A stretch of 64,000 nt of DNA from SZUA-378 sp036652815 (GTDB lineage: Bacteria > Bacillota > Clostridia > Lachnospirales > Lachnospiraceae). Below, one piece after another: positions 8,424 through 16,209 of this stretch. The translations under genes were made by a program, and so were the position numbers. The notes beneath the pieces were generated by a model. It saw only the letters and a program-made list of their open reading frames with translations. It ran no database searches and was not told the origin of the DNA. Where the stretch lies: positions 19,456 through 83,455 of the forward strand of contig JAVVVE010000008.1 in NCBI GenBank assembly GCA_036652815.1, read 5' to 3'. Within the stretch, counting starts at the first letter, position 1; each line of letters opens with the position of its first letter.

Positions 8424-9095
8424 TTATCCGGTAATACGGCGATCCAAGTGCTTTGATAACCGAGTTCCGATATATTGCAATATCTGTACCAAAACAATCA
8501 GCAAGATTACAGTTACTATCATAATTCCCGCTTCATATCTATAATAGCCATAACGAATGGCGATATCTCCCAATCCACCTGCGCCTACAACACCTGCCAT
8601 AGCCGAATATCCCAGGATGGTGCCCACTGCAATGGTAGCCCCGACGATTAAGGATGTTCTTGCCTCTGTCAACAATACCTCTTTAATAATCGTAAAAGTA
8701 CTTGCTCCCATGCTCTGTGCTGCTTCAATCACGCCTTTATCCACTTCCTGCAAGGAAGATTCTACCAATCTGGCAATAAACGGTGCTGCTGCCAGAGTCA
8801 GCGGAACGATGGTTGCTGTAGCACCATAGCTCTTACCCACCAATGCTTTCGTCAGTGGTATCACCAGAATCAAAAGAATCAGAAATGGTACGCTCCTGAT
8901 GATATTGGCAATCATATCTAAACTCTTATAAGCTATTTTATTGGGACGTAATCCATTCTGAGCCGTAATGACCAGCGCAATGCCCATAGGTAGTCCCAAT
9001 AGATAACCCAGTAAAGTAGAACCCAGCGTCATGTAGAGTGTCGCTCCAATCCCTTCTATTATCATCTGTATTGTTGCACTATCCCACATAATCAT
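8424..9095 (-). CDS. metI: Methionine ABC transporter permease MetI
   Basis: BPD-type permease of 223 residues with five hydrophobic segments and the EAA coupling loop around EAAQSMGASTFTIIKEVLL. The start overlaps the 3' end of metN by 17 bases. GAGGAG lies 4 bases before the ATG at 9095; the in-frame ATG at 9089 also has good spacing. It forms the membrane channel for MetQ/MetN. Confidence 0.93.
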   Translation of the reverse strand: MIMWDSATIQMIIEGIGATLYMTLGSTLLGYLLGLPMGIALVITAQNGLRPNKIAYKSLDMIANIIRSVPFLILLILVIPLTKALVGKSYGATATIVPLTLAAAPFIARLVESSLQEVDKGVIEAAQSMGASTFTIIKEVLLTEARTSLIVGATIAVGTILGYSAMAGVVGAGGLGDIAIRYGYYRYEAGIMIVTVILLIVLVQILQYIGTRLSKHLDRRITG

Positions 9096-10089
9096 TCAAC
9101 TCCTCTACTGTTAGATTGCGTTCCTTTAGATAATGTATCATCTTATTGGCAATGGCTTCCTCTTCCGGGAGCTGTAATATCATCTCCCCATGTGCAATAC
9201 CATTGATATCTTTGGTGTCAGCCAATAGGATATTGGCAGGAACCTTGCATTCCAATACCATATTTCCAATCACCGGTTCAAAGGAAGAATTCTCTGTAAA
9301 TACGATTCTGATACAACGCTTTCCTTCCATAATCGAATACTTGTGTTCATCCTGAAAAACTAATTTCTTGGCAGCCTGTGTCTGTGGTTTTGAAAACACA
9401 TCTTCCACCAAACCATGCTCTGCTAAGCTACCCTGATCAATGATCGCTACGTGCGTACAGATCTCCTGTACCACTGTCATCTCATGGGTGATAATTACGA
9501 TTGTAATCCCATATTGTTTATTAATATCCTTAAGTAGACTCAGAATCGATTTGGTAGTCGTCGGATCCAGCGCACTGGTAGCTTCATCACACAGGAGTAT
9601 CTTAGGATTCATAGCCAAGGCTCTGGCAATCGCAACTCTTTGTTTCTGACCACCTGATAATTGTGCCGGATAAGCCGTTTCCTTGTCTGTCAAATCCACT
9701 ATTTTTAATAACTCACGAGCTTTCTCACGAGCTTCTTTCTTCTTATGTCCTGTAATCTCCATCGGAAAGCATATATTATCCAAAACCGTTCTCTGCATCA
9801 GCAGATTGAAATGCTGAAAAATCATCGCAATCTCAGTACGCACCTGACGAAGCTGTGCTTCTGTCATCTGTGACAGGTCTTTTCCTTCTATCATAACTGT
9901 ACCTGTCGTTGGTTTCTCCAAGTAATTCAGGCAACGAACCAATGTACTTTTTCCGGCACCGCTCATCCCGATGATACCATAGATATCTCCCTTGGCAATC
10001 TCCAGGGTAATCCCTTTTAATGCTTCTACCGTATTGTCTTTTCCTGCAAAAGTCTTACCGACATTATTGACTTGAATCATCGTCTCCAT
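9079..10089 (-). CDS. metN: Methionine ABC transporter ATP-binding protein MetN
   Basis: ABC ATPase of 336 residues. Walker A GMSGAGKST (about 43-51), signature QLSGGQKQR, Walker B ILLCDEATSALDP and the H-loop ITHEM are present. A C-terminal NIL domain (about 255-336, with IRIVF and GEMILQLP) is the regulatory methionine-binding domain typical of MetN. The start could be 10089 or the ATG at 10080; ribosome sites do not separate them clearly. First gene of metNIQ-rrf2. Confidence 0.94.
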   Translation of the reverse strand: METMIQVNNVGKTFAGKDNTVEALKGITLEIAKGDIYGIIGMSGAGKSTLVRCLNYLEKPTTGTVMIEGKDLSQMTEAQLRQVRTEIAMIFQHFNLLMQRTVLDNICFPMEITGHKKKEAREKARELLKIVDLTDKETAYPAQLSGGQKQRVAIARALAMNPKILLCDEATSALDPTTTKSILSLLKDINKQYGITIVIITHEMTVVQEICTHVAIIDQGSLAEHGLVEDVFSKPQTQAAKKLVFQDEHKYSIMEGKRCIRIVFTENSSFEPVIGNMVLECKVPANILLADTKDINGIAHGEMILQLPEEEAIANKMIHYLKERNLTVEELNDYVG

Positions 10090-10165
10090 CTGTCACCTGT
10101 TATTCTAAGACATACACCCCAATCACTCGTGTATTCCTTGTATTTGTGCATGTTACACGCTCTTT

Positions 10166-10194
10166 ATCATATCATAAATTTTTATATCCTGCAA
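10166..10194 (-). promoter_or_regulatory. Sigma-A promoter for metNIQ-rrf2
   Basis: On the minus strand TTGCAG (10194-10189), 17 bases, TATGAT (10171-10166). A second overlapping TATGAT lies 5 bases upstream of that -10. The leader to metN is about 70 bases, too short for a full SAM riboswitch, so control by a protein is more likely. Confidence 0.65.
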
Positions 10195-10205
10195 TCATAC
10201 CGAAT

Positions 10206-11141
10206 CTATTCTTCGGGAAATAAAGGCGTAGACAGATATCGGTCTCCCGAATCCGGCAATAATACAACGATGGTCTTGCCTGCATATTCCGCACGTTTTG
10301 CAAGCTCTGCTGCCGCAAACAGTGCAGCCCCGGATGAGATACCGACGAGGATCCCCTCCTGTTTCGCAATCTGCCTTGCTGACTCAAAAGCGTCTTCATT
10401 CTTTACACGATAAATCTCATCATAGATATCCGTATTCAATACCTTGGGGATAAAACCTGCTCCGATCCCCTGTATCACATGGGCTCCCTGCTTGCCACCC
10501 GATAATACCGGCGAGCTGTCAGGTTCTACCGCAATAATCCGAATCAAAGGATTCTTTGCTTTCAAATATTCGCCGACCCCGGTTATCGTACCTCCGCTTC
10601 CGACTCCTGCAACAAAAACATCGATCTGACCCTCTGTATCTTCCCATATCTCGGGACCCGTTGTTTTCCTATGGACCTCGGCATTTGCCTCATTATCAAA
10701 CTGCCCCAAAATAACAGCGCCCGGGATCTGATTCTTTAGTTCTTCTGCTTTGGCAATCGCACCGCTCATCCCCTTGGCACCCTCCGTTAAGACTATCTGT
10801 GCCCCATAAGCCTTTAACAGCTTTCTTCGCTCCACACTCATCGTCTCCGGTAAGATCAGGATTGCACGATACCCTCTGGCAGCTGCCACTGCTGCAATAC
10901 CGATACCCGTATTCCCACTCGTTGGCTCTATAATGGTACCACCCTGTTTCAGCATACCACTGTTCACCGCCTCCTCGATCATAGCCAGTGCCACCCTGTC
11001 CTTAACACTTCCCGATGGATTCAGATACTCTAATTTAACCAGTAATGTCGCTTTTGCTCCTATCTGTTTTTCATAATGTACTGCTTCCATTAAGGGCGTA
11101 TGTCCTATTAATTGTGTCGCACTTGTTTTAATATTCTTCAT
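10206..11141 (-). CDS. cysK: Cysteine synthase (O-acetylserine sulfhydrylase)
   Basis: PLP-dependent fold II enzyme of 311 residues that makes cysteine from O-acetylserine and sulfide. Visible motifs are the PLP Lys in NPSGSVKDR (Lys46), the substrate loop TSGNTGIG, and the PLP-phosphate loop GVGSGGTITG. The last strand has GISSGAA. GGGAG lies upstream of the ATG. It has its own strong promoter. Its position next to metNIQ and the Rrf2 regulator makes a sulfur amino acid cluster. Confidence 0.95.
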   Translation of the reverse strand: MKNIKTSATQLIGHTPLMEAVHYEKQIGAKATLLVKLEYLNPSGSVKDRVALAMIEEAVNSGMLKQGGTIIEPTSGNTGIGIAAVAAARGYRAILILPETMSVERRKLLKAYGAQIVLTEGAKGMSGAIAKAEELKNQIPGAVILGQFDNEANAEVHRKTTGPEIWEDTEGQIDVFVAGVGSGGTITGVGEYLKAKNPLIRIIAVEPDSSPVLSGGKQGAHVIQGIGAGFIPKVLNTDIYDEIYRVKNEDAFESARQIAKQEGILVGISSGAALFAAAELAKRAEYAGKTIVVLLPDSGDRYLSTPLFPEE

Positions 11142-11211
11142 AGACTGCCTTCTCCCTTTATTGTTTTGTATTTTTCATTCATACTCATTCACTAGGATTG
11201 TTATGGTTTGT

Positions 11212-11240
11212 ATTGTATGCCTTCTTCCTATGAGTGTCAA
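11212..11240 (-). promoter_or_regulatory. Strong sigma-A promoter for cysK
   Basis: Consensus TTGACA (11240-11235), exactly 17 bases, TACAAT (11217-11212) on the minus strand. The leader is about 65 bases. I saw no riboswitch-like fold by eye. Confidence 0.8.
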
Positions 11241-11258
11241 TCTTTTTAATGTGCTCTA

Positions 11259-11287
11259 TATACAAATCGCGCTGCTTTTGCTATACT
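11259..11287 (+). promoter_or_regulatory. Probable promoter for arcC
   Basis: TATACA (11259-11264), 17 bases, TATACT (11282-11287), 30 bases before the arcC ATG. The -35 is weak. Confidence 0.4.
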
Positions 11288-11316
11288 TTAGGAAAACAGA
11301 ACGAAGGGAAATGCAT

Positions 11317-12255
11317 ATGAATAAGAAAAAAGTAGTCGTATCATTAGGGCATGATGCTTTTGGCGGTACTACCCTTGCACAATGGGATGCCGTAAGAGTC
11401 ACGGTAAAATCCTTAGCTGATTTGATAGAATCCGGTTATCAACTGATTATCACACATAGTAATGGACCTCAGGTCAGTATGATCCATAAAGCCATGACGG
11501 AATTAAGACGTATCTATATTGATTACACCCCGGCACCGATGTGTGTCTGCTCTGCGATGAGTCAGGGTTATATCGGCTTTGATATCCAAACTGCACTCCG
11601 CGCCGAATTATTAAGCCGTGGTGTTTCACAGACAGTCAGCACTCTATTAACACAGGTAACCGTAGATCCTTACGATGAATCCTTCTATGAACCTACCAAA
11701 TGTATTGGTCGTTATATGTCCAAAGAAGATGCTGATATTGAAGTCAAAAAGGGGAATTACGTAACAGAAGAGCCCGGAAAAGGATATTTGAGAGTCGTTG
11801 CAACTCCTAAGCCTATCGATATTGTAGAGATAGAAGCCATTAAAGCACTGGTAGATGCCGGACAAATCGTAATTGCCTGCGGTGGTGGCGGTATCCCCGT
11901 CATCGAACAGCCGGGTGCTCTAAAAGGAGCTTCTGCTGTTATCGAAAAAGACTGCATCGCCGGTAAGTTAGCCTCTGACCTGGCTGTAGAAGAATTCCTC
12001 ATCTATACCAGTGTAGACGGTGTCTATCTGAATTATGGAAAAGAGAATCAATCTCTCATCCCATCCATGAACCTGGCACAAGCCAGACAATATCTGGCAG
12101 AAGGTCAGTTTGCAGCAGGTACCATGTTGCCTAAGATCGAGGCTGCCATTGCTTATCTAAGTGCCGTACCAACCGGTTCTGTCCTCATTACCTCACTGTC
12201 ACATACCGACGATGCACTCAGAGGTAAGAGTGGTACTATCATTACAGCATCTTAA
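11317..12255 (+). CDS. arcC: Carbamate kinase
   Basis: Amino acid kinase-fold enzyme of 312 residues that makes ATP from carbamoyl phosphate, the last step of arginine deiminase or allantoin/agmatine fermentation. Typical segments are THSNGPQVSM, the PMCVCSAMSQGYIGFDIQ region, IACGGGGIPV, KDCIAGKLASDLA and GTMLPKIEAA. I start at the ATG at 11317, with AAGGGA 7 bases upstream; 11311 is too close to it. No arcA or arcB is nearby. It overlaps the convergent lspA-like gene by 14 bases. Confidence 0.93.
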   Translation: MNKKKVVVSLGHDAFGGTTLAQWDAVRVTVKSLADLIESGYQLIITHSNGPQVSMIHKAMTELRRIYIDYTPAPMCVCSAMSQGYIGFDIQTALRAELLSRGVSQTVSTLLTQVTVDPYDESFYEPTKCIGRYMSKEDADIEVKKGNYVTEEPGKGYLRVVATPKPIDIVEIEAIKALVDAGQIVIACGGGGIPVIEQPGALKGASAVIEKDCIAGKLASDLAVEEFLIYTSVDGVYLNYGKENQSLIPSMNLAQARQYLAEGQFAAGTMLPKIEAAIAYLSAVPTGSVLITSLSHTDDALRGKSGTIITAS

Positions 12256-12721
12256 CGGTTGTCATCATAGCACCCAACGCAATACACAGATCCGATAAAT
12301 TAAATACAATACGATTAAAATACGTGGATGGGGTTACAAAGCTAAAGTAATCAACCACGTATTTTTTTGTTAATCTATCATACGTATTGCTATAGGCTCC
12401 ACCAAGTAAAAGTGCCAGTCCTGTTTTTAAGCATCGATTGCCTTTCTTGGTTAAGGTCATCACAAACACGACTGTCATTATCCCTGCAAACAATAAGGAA
12501 ACCATAGCGACTGCTCTTGGGTGTTTCTGTCCGACATTCAGACATGCCCCACGATTATGAAATCTCCGCAATCGGATCTTTTTACACAGTATAGGCTGCA
12601 TTTCCTGCGTTTCCCACTTCTTTTGTTTCTCTACCCTATGTTTGATGTATAGCTCTCCTGTAAAGATAGCCAAGATCATACCTAAATATATCATACGATT
12701 CCCATCTGTGTATTCATACAC
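12242..12721 (-). CDS. lspA: Signal peptidase II (LspA) family protein
   Basis: Four-helix membrane aspartic protease of 159 residues that cleaves lipoprotein signal peptides. The family motifs are present in divergent form: HNRGACLN, GGAYSNTYDRL with the first catalytic Asp, VVDYFSF, and FNLSDLCI with the second catalytic Asp. The GTG start has GGAG 5 bases upstream. The long basic loop after the first helix (KHRVEKQKKW to KKIRLRRFH) is unlike a minimal LspA. It is a solitary gene, convergent with arcC and divergent from the subtilase. Confidence 0.8.
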   Translation of the reverse strand: MYEYTDGNRMIYLGMILAIFTGELYIKHRVEKQKKWETQEMQPILCKKIRLRRFHNRGACLNVGQKHPRAVAMVSLLFAGIMTVVFVMTLTKKGNRCLKTGLALLLGGAYSNTYDRLTKKYVVDYFSFVTPSTYFNRIVFNLSDLCIALGAMMTTVKML

Positions 12722-12771
12722 TTGTGCTCCTATTACATATACTGTCTATAACAACAGTTTTGGAGTATTTA

Positions 12772-14502
12772 ATGACTTGTCAAGAAAAGATCCTATCTGA
12801 TCAGTATGTAGATGTATTAACTGATTTTCAATTAAATGATGCCATTCAGGTTCCAAAAGATTTAGATTATTGTTATCAAAACATAGACAGCTCTTTAGGT
12901 ATCTTTTACATAAAAAGAAAGCAGCTTCCAGAAATCGATACGTCTACCTATGGTTATCTGTATATCCCAAAATGTTATGGATTGATGTCTGATTCTCCCG
13001 GTACCTCACGGGAGAAATATGACTTCAATCCATTGAGTCTTATCAATTCCGGTATCCTTGCTGTGCAAAGACCTCCTCTGAGTCTGACCGGACGAGGTGT
13101 TGCGATCGGGTTCATCGATACCGGCATCCGCTATCAGGAAGAAGTGTTTCGCAATGCCGATGGCAGTTCAAGGATCCTCGGACTCTGGGATCAAACTATA
13201 CAAAGCGGTACCCCTCCCAAAGGATTACAATATGGTTCTGCTTATAGCAGAGAAGAAATCAATATGGCTTTACAGGCAGAGGATCCTTACTCTGTTCTGC
13301 CCTCAACCGATACCATAGGACATGGAACTGCGATTGCCAGTGTTGCCGCAGGCAGTAATCTACAGCAAGGATTTACCTTCACAGGGGCTGCTCCCGATGC
13401 GGATATCCTGGTCGTTAAGCTCAAAGAAGCCAAACCACATCTTCGCAATTATTATAATATCCCCGAAGGTGTTCCTTGTTATGCCGGTTCTGATATTTGG
13501 AGTGCACTCTACTATCTGGAATCTTTTGCTCAGACTTTTATACGACCCATCGTAATCTGTATCGGCATCGGTACTAATCTCGGTGACCATGCCGGCAACG
13601 CTGAAGTATCCCGTTATCTACATGTCCTCTCGGCACGAAGAAATAGAGCGATCGTGATCTGTGGTGGAAATGAAGGGAATGCCGGTCATCATTATGAAGG
13701 CAATATCAATGGAGATTCCTCCAGTCCCTGGGAGGATGTAGAACTGCGCGTGGCAGAAGGAGAGCAGGGGTTTTTGACCGAATTGTGGGGTGCTACACCG
13801 CATCTGTTCACGATTGCCATACGCTCCCCAAGCGGTGAATTGATTCCGCGCATCTACTACAAAGAAAAACAAAGTAACAACTATTCCTTTGTCTATGAAA
13901 AAACTATCCTTACCGTAGGATTTGCACTCATAGAAAATAGCAGCGGAGATGAACTGATTACCATCCGTTTCATAAATCCAACGCCCGGCATCTGGACTAT
14001 CCGCGTATTCAGCGAAGGAAATCGCGGTGCTGCCAACTTCCATATGTGGCTTCCTATCCGGGGATTTTTGCAGTCTGATACTCATTTTCTCAAACCGAAC
14101 CCTTATACCACGCTGACAGTGCCCGGATTTACAGAAAATGCCATCACAGTTTCCACCTATGATGATAAAAATAATAGCTTTTATCTAAATTCAGGAAGAG
14201 GATTCTCCCGAACCAATAGAATCAAACCTGATATTAGTGCTCCCGGTGTCAACGTATCTACGGTTCTCGGTACCCGCAGTGGTGCCGGAATGGCTGCTGC
14301 CATCACAGCGGGCGGTGTAGCACAGTTTCTGCAATGGGCCGTTACCGAAGGAAATGATCCTTTGGTAGATTCTATCAATATCAAAAACTATCTCATACGC
14401 GGAGCTTCCAGAAGTGAAGATCTGACTTATCCCAACCGTGACTGGGGCTACGGACGGCTCAATATCGCAGGAGTCTTTGACTGGCTGGCAGGTTTCTCTT
14501 AG
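12772..14502 (+). CDS. Csp-like S8 subtilase lacking the catalytic serine (predicted pseudoprotease)
   Basis: Subtilase-fold protein of 576 residues with a short N-terminal prodomain-like part and no signal peptide, as in clostridial CspA/B/C. The Asp motif IGFIDTGIR (Asp116) and the His motif IGHGTAIAS (His184) are intact, and the oxyanion Asn is in CGGNEGNAG. The Ser motif, normally GTS-(A/M)-A-A, reads GAGMAAAITAG, so Gly506 replaces the nucleophile. The roughly 130-residue insert before the Ser block is the jelly-roll typical of the Csp family. GGAG lies 6 bases before the ATG. It is a likely regulatory or sensing pseudoenzyme, unless Ser503 compensates. Confidence 0.85.
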   Translation: MTCQEKILSDQYVDVLTDFQLNDAIQVPKDLDYCYQNIDSSLGIFYIKRKQLPEIDTSTYGYLYIPKCYGLMSDSPGTSREKYDFNPLSLINSGILAVQRPPLSLTGRGVAIGFIDTGIRYQEEVFRNADGSSRILGLWDQTIQSGTPPKGLQYGSAYSREEINMALQAEDPYSVLPSTDTIGHGTAIASVAAGSNLQQGFTFTGAAPDADILVVKLKEAKPHLRNYYNIPEGVPCYAGSDIWSALYYLESFAQTFIRPIVICIGIGTNLGDHAGNAEVSRYLHVLSARRNRAIVICGGNEGNAGHHYEGNINGDSSSPWEDVELRVAEGEQGFLTELWGATPHLFTIAIRSPSGELIPRIYYKEKQSNNYSFVYEKTILTVGFALIENSSGDELITIRFINPTPGIWTIRVFSEGNRGAANFHMWLPIRGFLQSDTHFLKPNPYTTLTVPGFTENAITVSTYDDKNNSFYLNSGRGFSRTNRIKPDISAPGVNVSTVLGTRSGAGMAAAITAGGVAQFLQWAVTEGNDPLVDSINIKNYLIRGASRSEDLTYPNRDWGYGRLNIAGVFDWLAGFS

Positions 14503-14527
14503 GAATCTGCCTAGGAATCTGCCTAGG
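14500..14527. repeat. Two tandem 12-base units over the subtilase/clpX stop codons
   Basis: TAGGAATCTGCC occurs twice in tandem and a third TAGG follows. The first unit holds the subtilase stop TAG, and the last TAGG overlaps the clpX stop on the other strand. Confidence 0.7.
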
Positions 14528-16061
14528 CATCAGCCTTAACCTCCTGCATGGTATCTATCTCAGTTAGCGTCACAGTATTGTTACGGATATCTATGATTGG
14601 TCCACCTGTTCCATTAATATAGTCTTTGGTAATGGTTACGCGCCCTATATTATCATCTTTTGGTATCTCATACATAATATCCAGCATAAATTCTTCGATA
14701 ATAGAACGTAAAGCCCTTGCTCCCGTATCTTTTTCCATCGCTTTCTGCGCAATGGCTTCATAAGCACCCTCGTCAAACTCGAGCTTCACTTCATCCAGTT
14801 CCAATAATTTTTGATATTGTTTTAGGATCGCATTCTTAGGTTCTTTTAATATCTCTATCAGCATATCCTTGGTGAGGCCTTCCAACGTATAGACAATCGG
14901 TAAACGACCCAGGAACTCCGGAATCATACCAAATTTTTTGAGATCATCCACCGTTACCTTAGACAGGATATTCTTCTCTTTGTCATATTTATCCTTTAAG
15001 TCGGCATTATAACCAATCGCACACTGCTTATTCAACCGCTGCTTAATAATATCCTCTAAGTCCGGAAATGCACCTCCACAGATAAAGAGTATATTCTTAG
15101 TGTCTACTGTGGTAAGTGGAACCATCGCATTCTTGCTGTTGGCCCCTACCGGCACTTCTACCTCTGCTCCTTCTAATAAGCGAAGCAATCCCTGCTGTAC
15201 TGATTCTCCACTGACATCCCTGGAGCTTGTATTTTTCTTTTTGGCTATTTTATCAATTTCATCAATAAATACGATGCCCTGCTCTGCTTTCTCCACATCA
15301 TTGCCTGCATCTGCTAACAGTTTAGAGATGACACTCTCAATATCATCTCCTATATAACCCGCCTCAGTCAGAGAAGTAGCATCTGTAATCGCAAGCGGTA
15401 CATGCAAGAGTCTGGCCAGAGTCTTAACCAGATACGTTTTACCACACCCCGTTGGCCCAATCATCAGCATATTGGATTTCTCTATCTCTATCTCATCCAT
15501 CGTGTCCGTTGCTACTCTTTTATAATGATTATAGACCGCCACTGAAATTACTTTTTTTGCATGTTCCTGTCCTATAACATATTCATCCAATTGAGCTTTA
15601 ATCTTATGCGGAGCCGGAATATTCTTAATATCCAGAGTCCCTTCCATATCCCCCTGCTTCTTTGAGGAGTCTTTTTCTTCCTTTGGTTTTTTTCGTTTAA
15701 TCTTCTGCTTATTGGGGATGCCGCCATCGCCTTGCAGATCTGCAAGATTAACAAAACTGATATTATTCTTGAGATCTTCCATATTGGTATGATTCAATAG
15801 TCCCTGATAATCAAATTGGCTGACTGTATCCATCGTCTTATGCATACAATCACTGCATATACAGATATGATTGGGGAGTTGAAACATCTTGCCGGCTTTA
15901 CTCTCCGGTCTCCTGCATATAAAACAGACTTCTTCATATTCATTATCGTCTGACTTTTTATCGTCTTTTGTTTCTTCCTCTTTTATTTCTTTGTCTTTTG
16001 TTTCTTCTATCTGTGTAGATTCTGAATCCTTATCATATTCGCTCACGCTATTGTCTCCCAT
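14523..16061 (-). CDS. clpX: Divergent ClpX-type AAA+ unfoldase
   Basis: AAA+ unfoldase of 512 residues, longer than the usual 410-430. An acidic Lys/Glu-rich extension (about 1-43) precedes a C4 zinc finger (Cys46, 49, 69, 72). A basic linker of about 60 residues follows. The AAA+ core has Walker A GPTGCGKT, pore loop GYIG, Walker B IVFIDEID, the SRDVSGESVQQGLLRLLEG segment and sensor 2 GARALRS. The ClpP-docking loop reads IGY rather than IGF. No clpP lies beside it, so this may be a second ClpX paralogue. The start ATG has AAGG 7 bases upstream. Confidence 0.88.
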   Translation of the reverse strand: MGDNSVSEYDKDSESTQIEETKDKEIKEEETKDDKKSDDNEYEEVCFICRRPESKAGKMFQLPNHICICSDCMHKTMDTVSQFDYQGLLNHTNMEDLKNNISFVNLADLQGDGGIPNKQKIKRKKPKEEKDSSKKQGDMEGTLDIKNIPAPHKIKAQLDEYVIGQEHAKKVISVAVYNHYKRVATDTMDEIEIEKSNMLMIGPTGCGKTYLVKTLARLLHVPLAITDATSLTEAGYIGDDIESVISKLLADAGNDVEKAEQGIVFIDEIDKIAKKKNTSSRDVSGESVQQGLLRLLEGAEVEVPVGANSKNAMVPLTTVDTKNILFICGGAFPDLEDIIKQRLNKQCAIGYNADLKDKYDKEKNILSKVTVDDLKKFGMIPEFLGRLPIVYTLEGLTKDMLIEILKEPKNAILKQYQKLLELDEVKLEFDEGAYEAIAQKAMEKDTGARALRSIIEEFMLDIMYEIPKDDNIGRVTITKDYINGTGGPIIDIRNNTVTLTEIDTMQEVKADA

Positions 16062-16095
16062 CTATCTGCCTTCACAGGCGCACTTGTATATAGAC

Positions 16096-16124
16096 ATTAT
16101 AGGGTATCTCGTATTATCAGACAA
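16096..16124 (-). promoter_or_regulatory. Sigma-A promoter for clpX
   Basis: TTGTCT (16124-16119), 17 bases, consensus TATAAT (16101-16096) on the minus strand, about 35 bases from the clpX start. Confidence 0.75.
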
Positions 16125-16159
16125 GTAAAGAATTTCTAAATACCCTAAAACCTCTATAA

Positions 16160-16197
16160 ACAAAGCTCAGTCATAATCGATTATGACTGAGCTTTGT
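16160..16197 (-). terminator. Long perfect hairpin ending the htrA transcript
   Basis: A perfect 38-base palindrome (ACAAAGCTCAG... / ...CTGAGCTTTGT, centred on ATCGAT at 16178/16179) starts 13 bases after htrA. The T-run is short, so termination may be partial. Confidence 0.65.
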
Positions 16198-16209
16198 TCT
16201 GCTGGTATT

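Noticed and set aside
10090..10205. SAM riboswitch before metN
   Set aside because: The promoter leaves a leader of about 70 bases with no terminator-like hairpin.
14278..14280. Ser503 as the subtilase nucleophile
   Set aside because: It lies three residues before the expected position in the GTS-A-A-A pattern, at a place normally outside the catalytic helix; kept only as a caveat.
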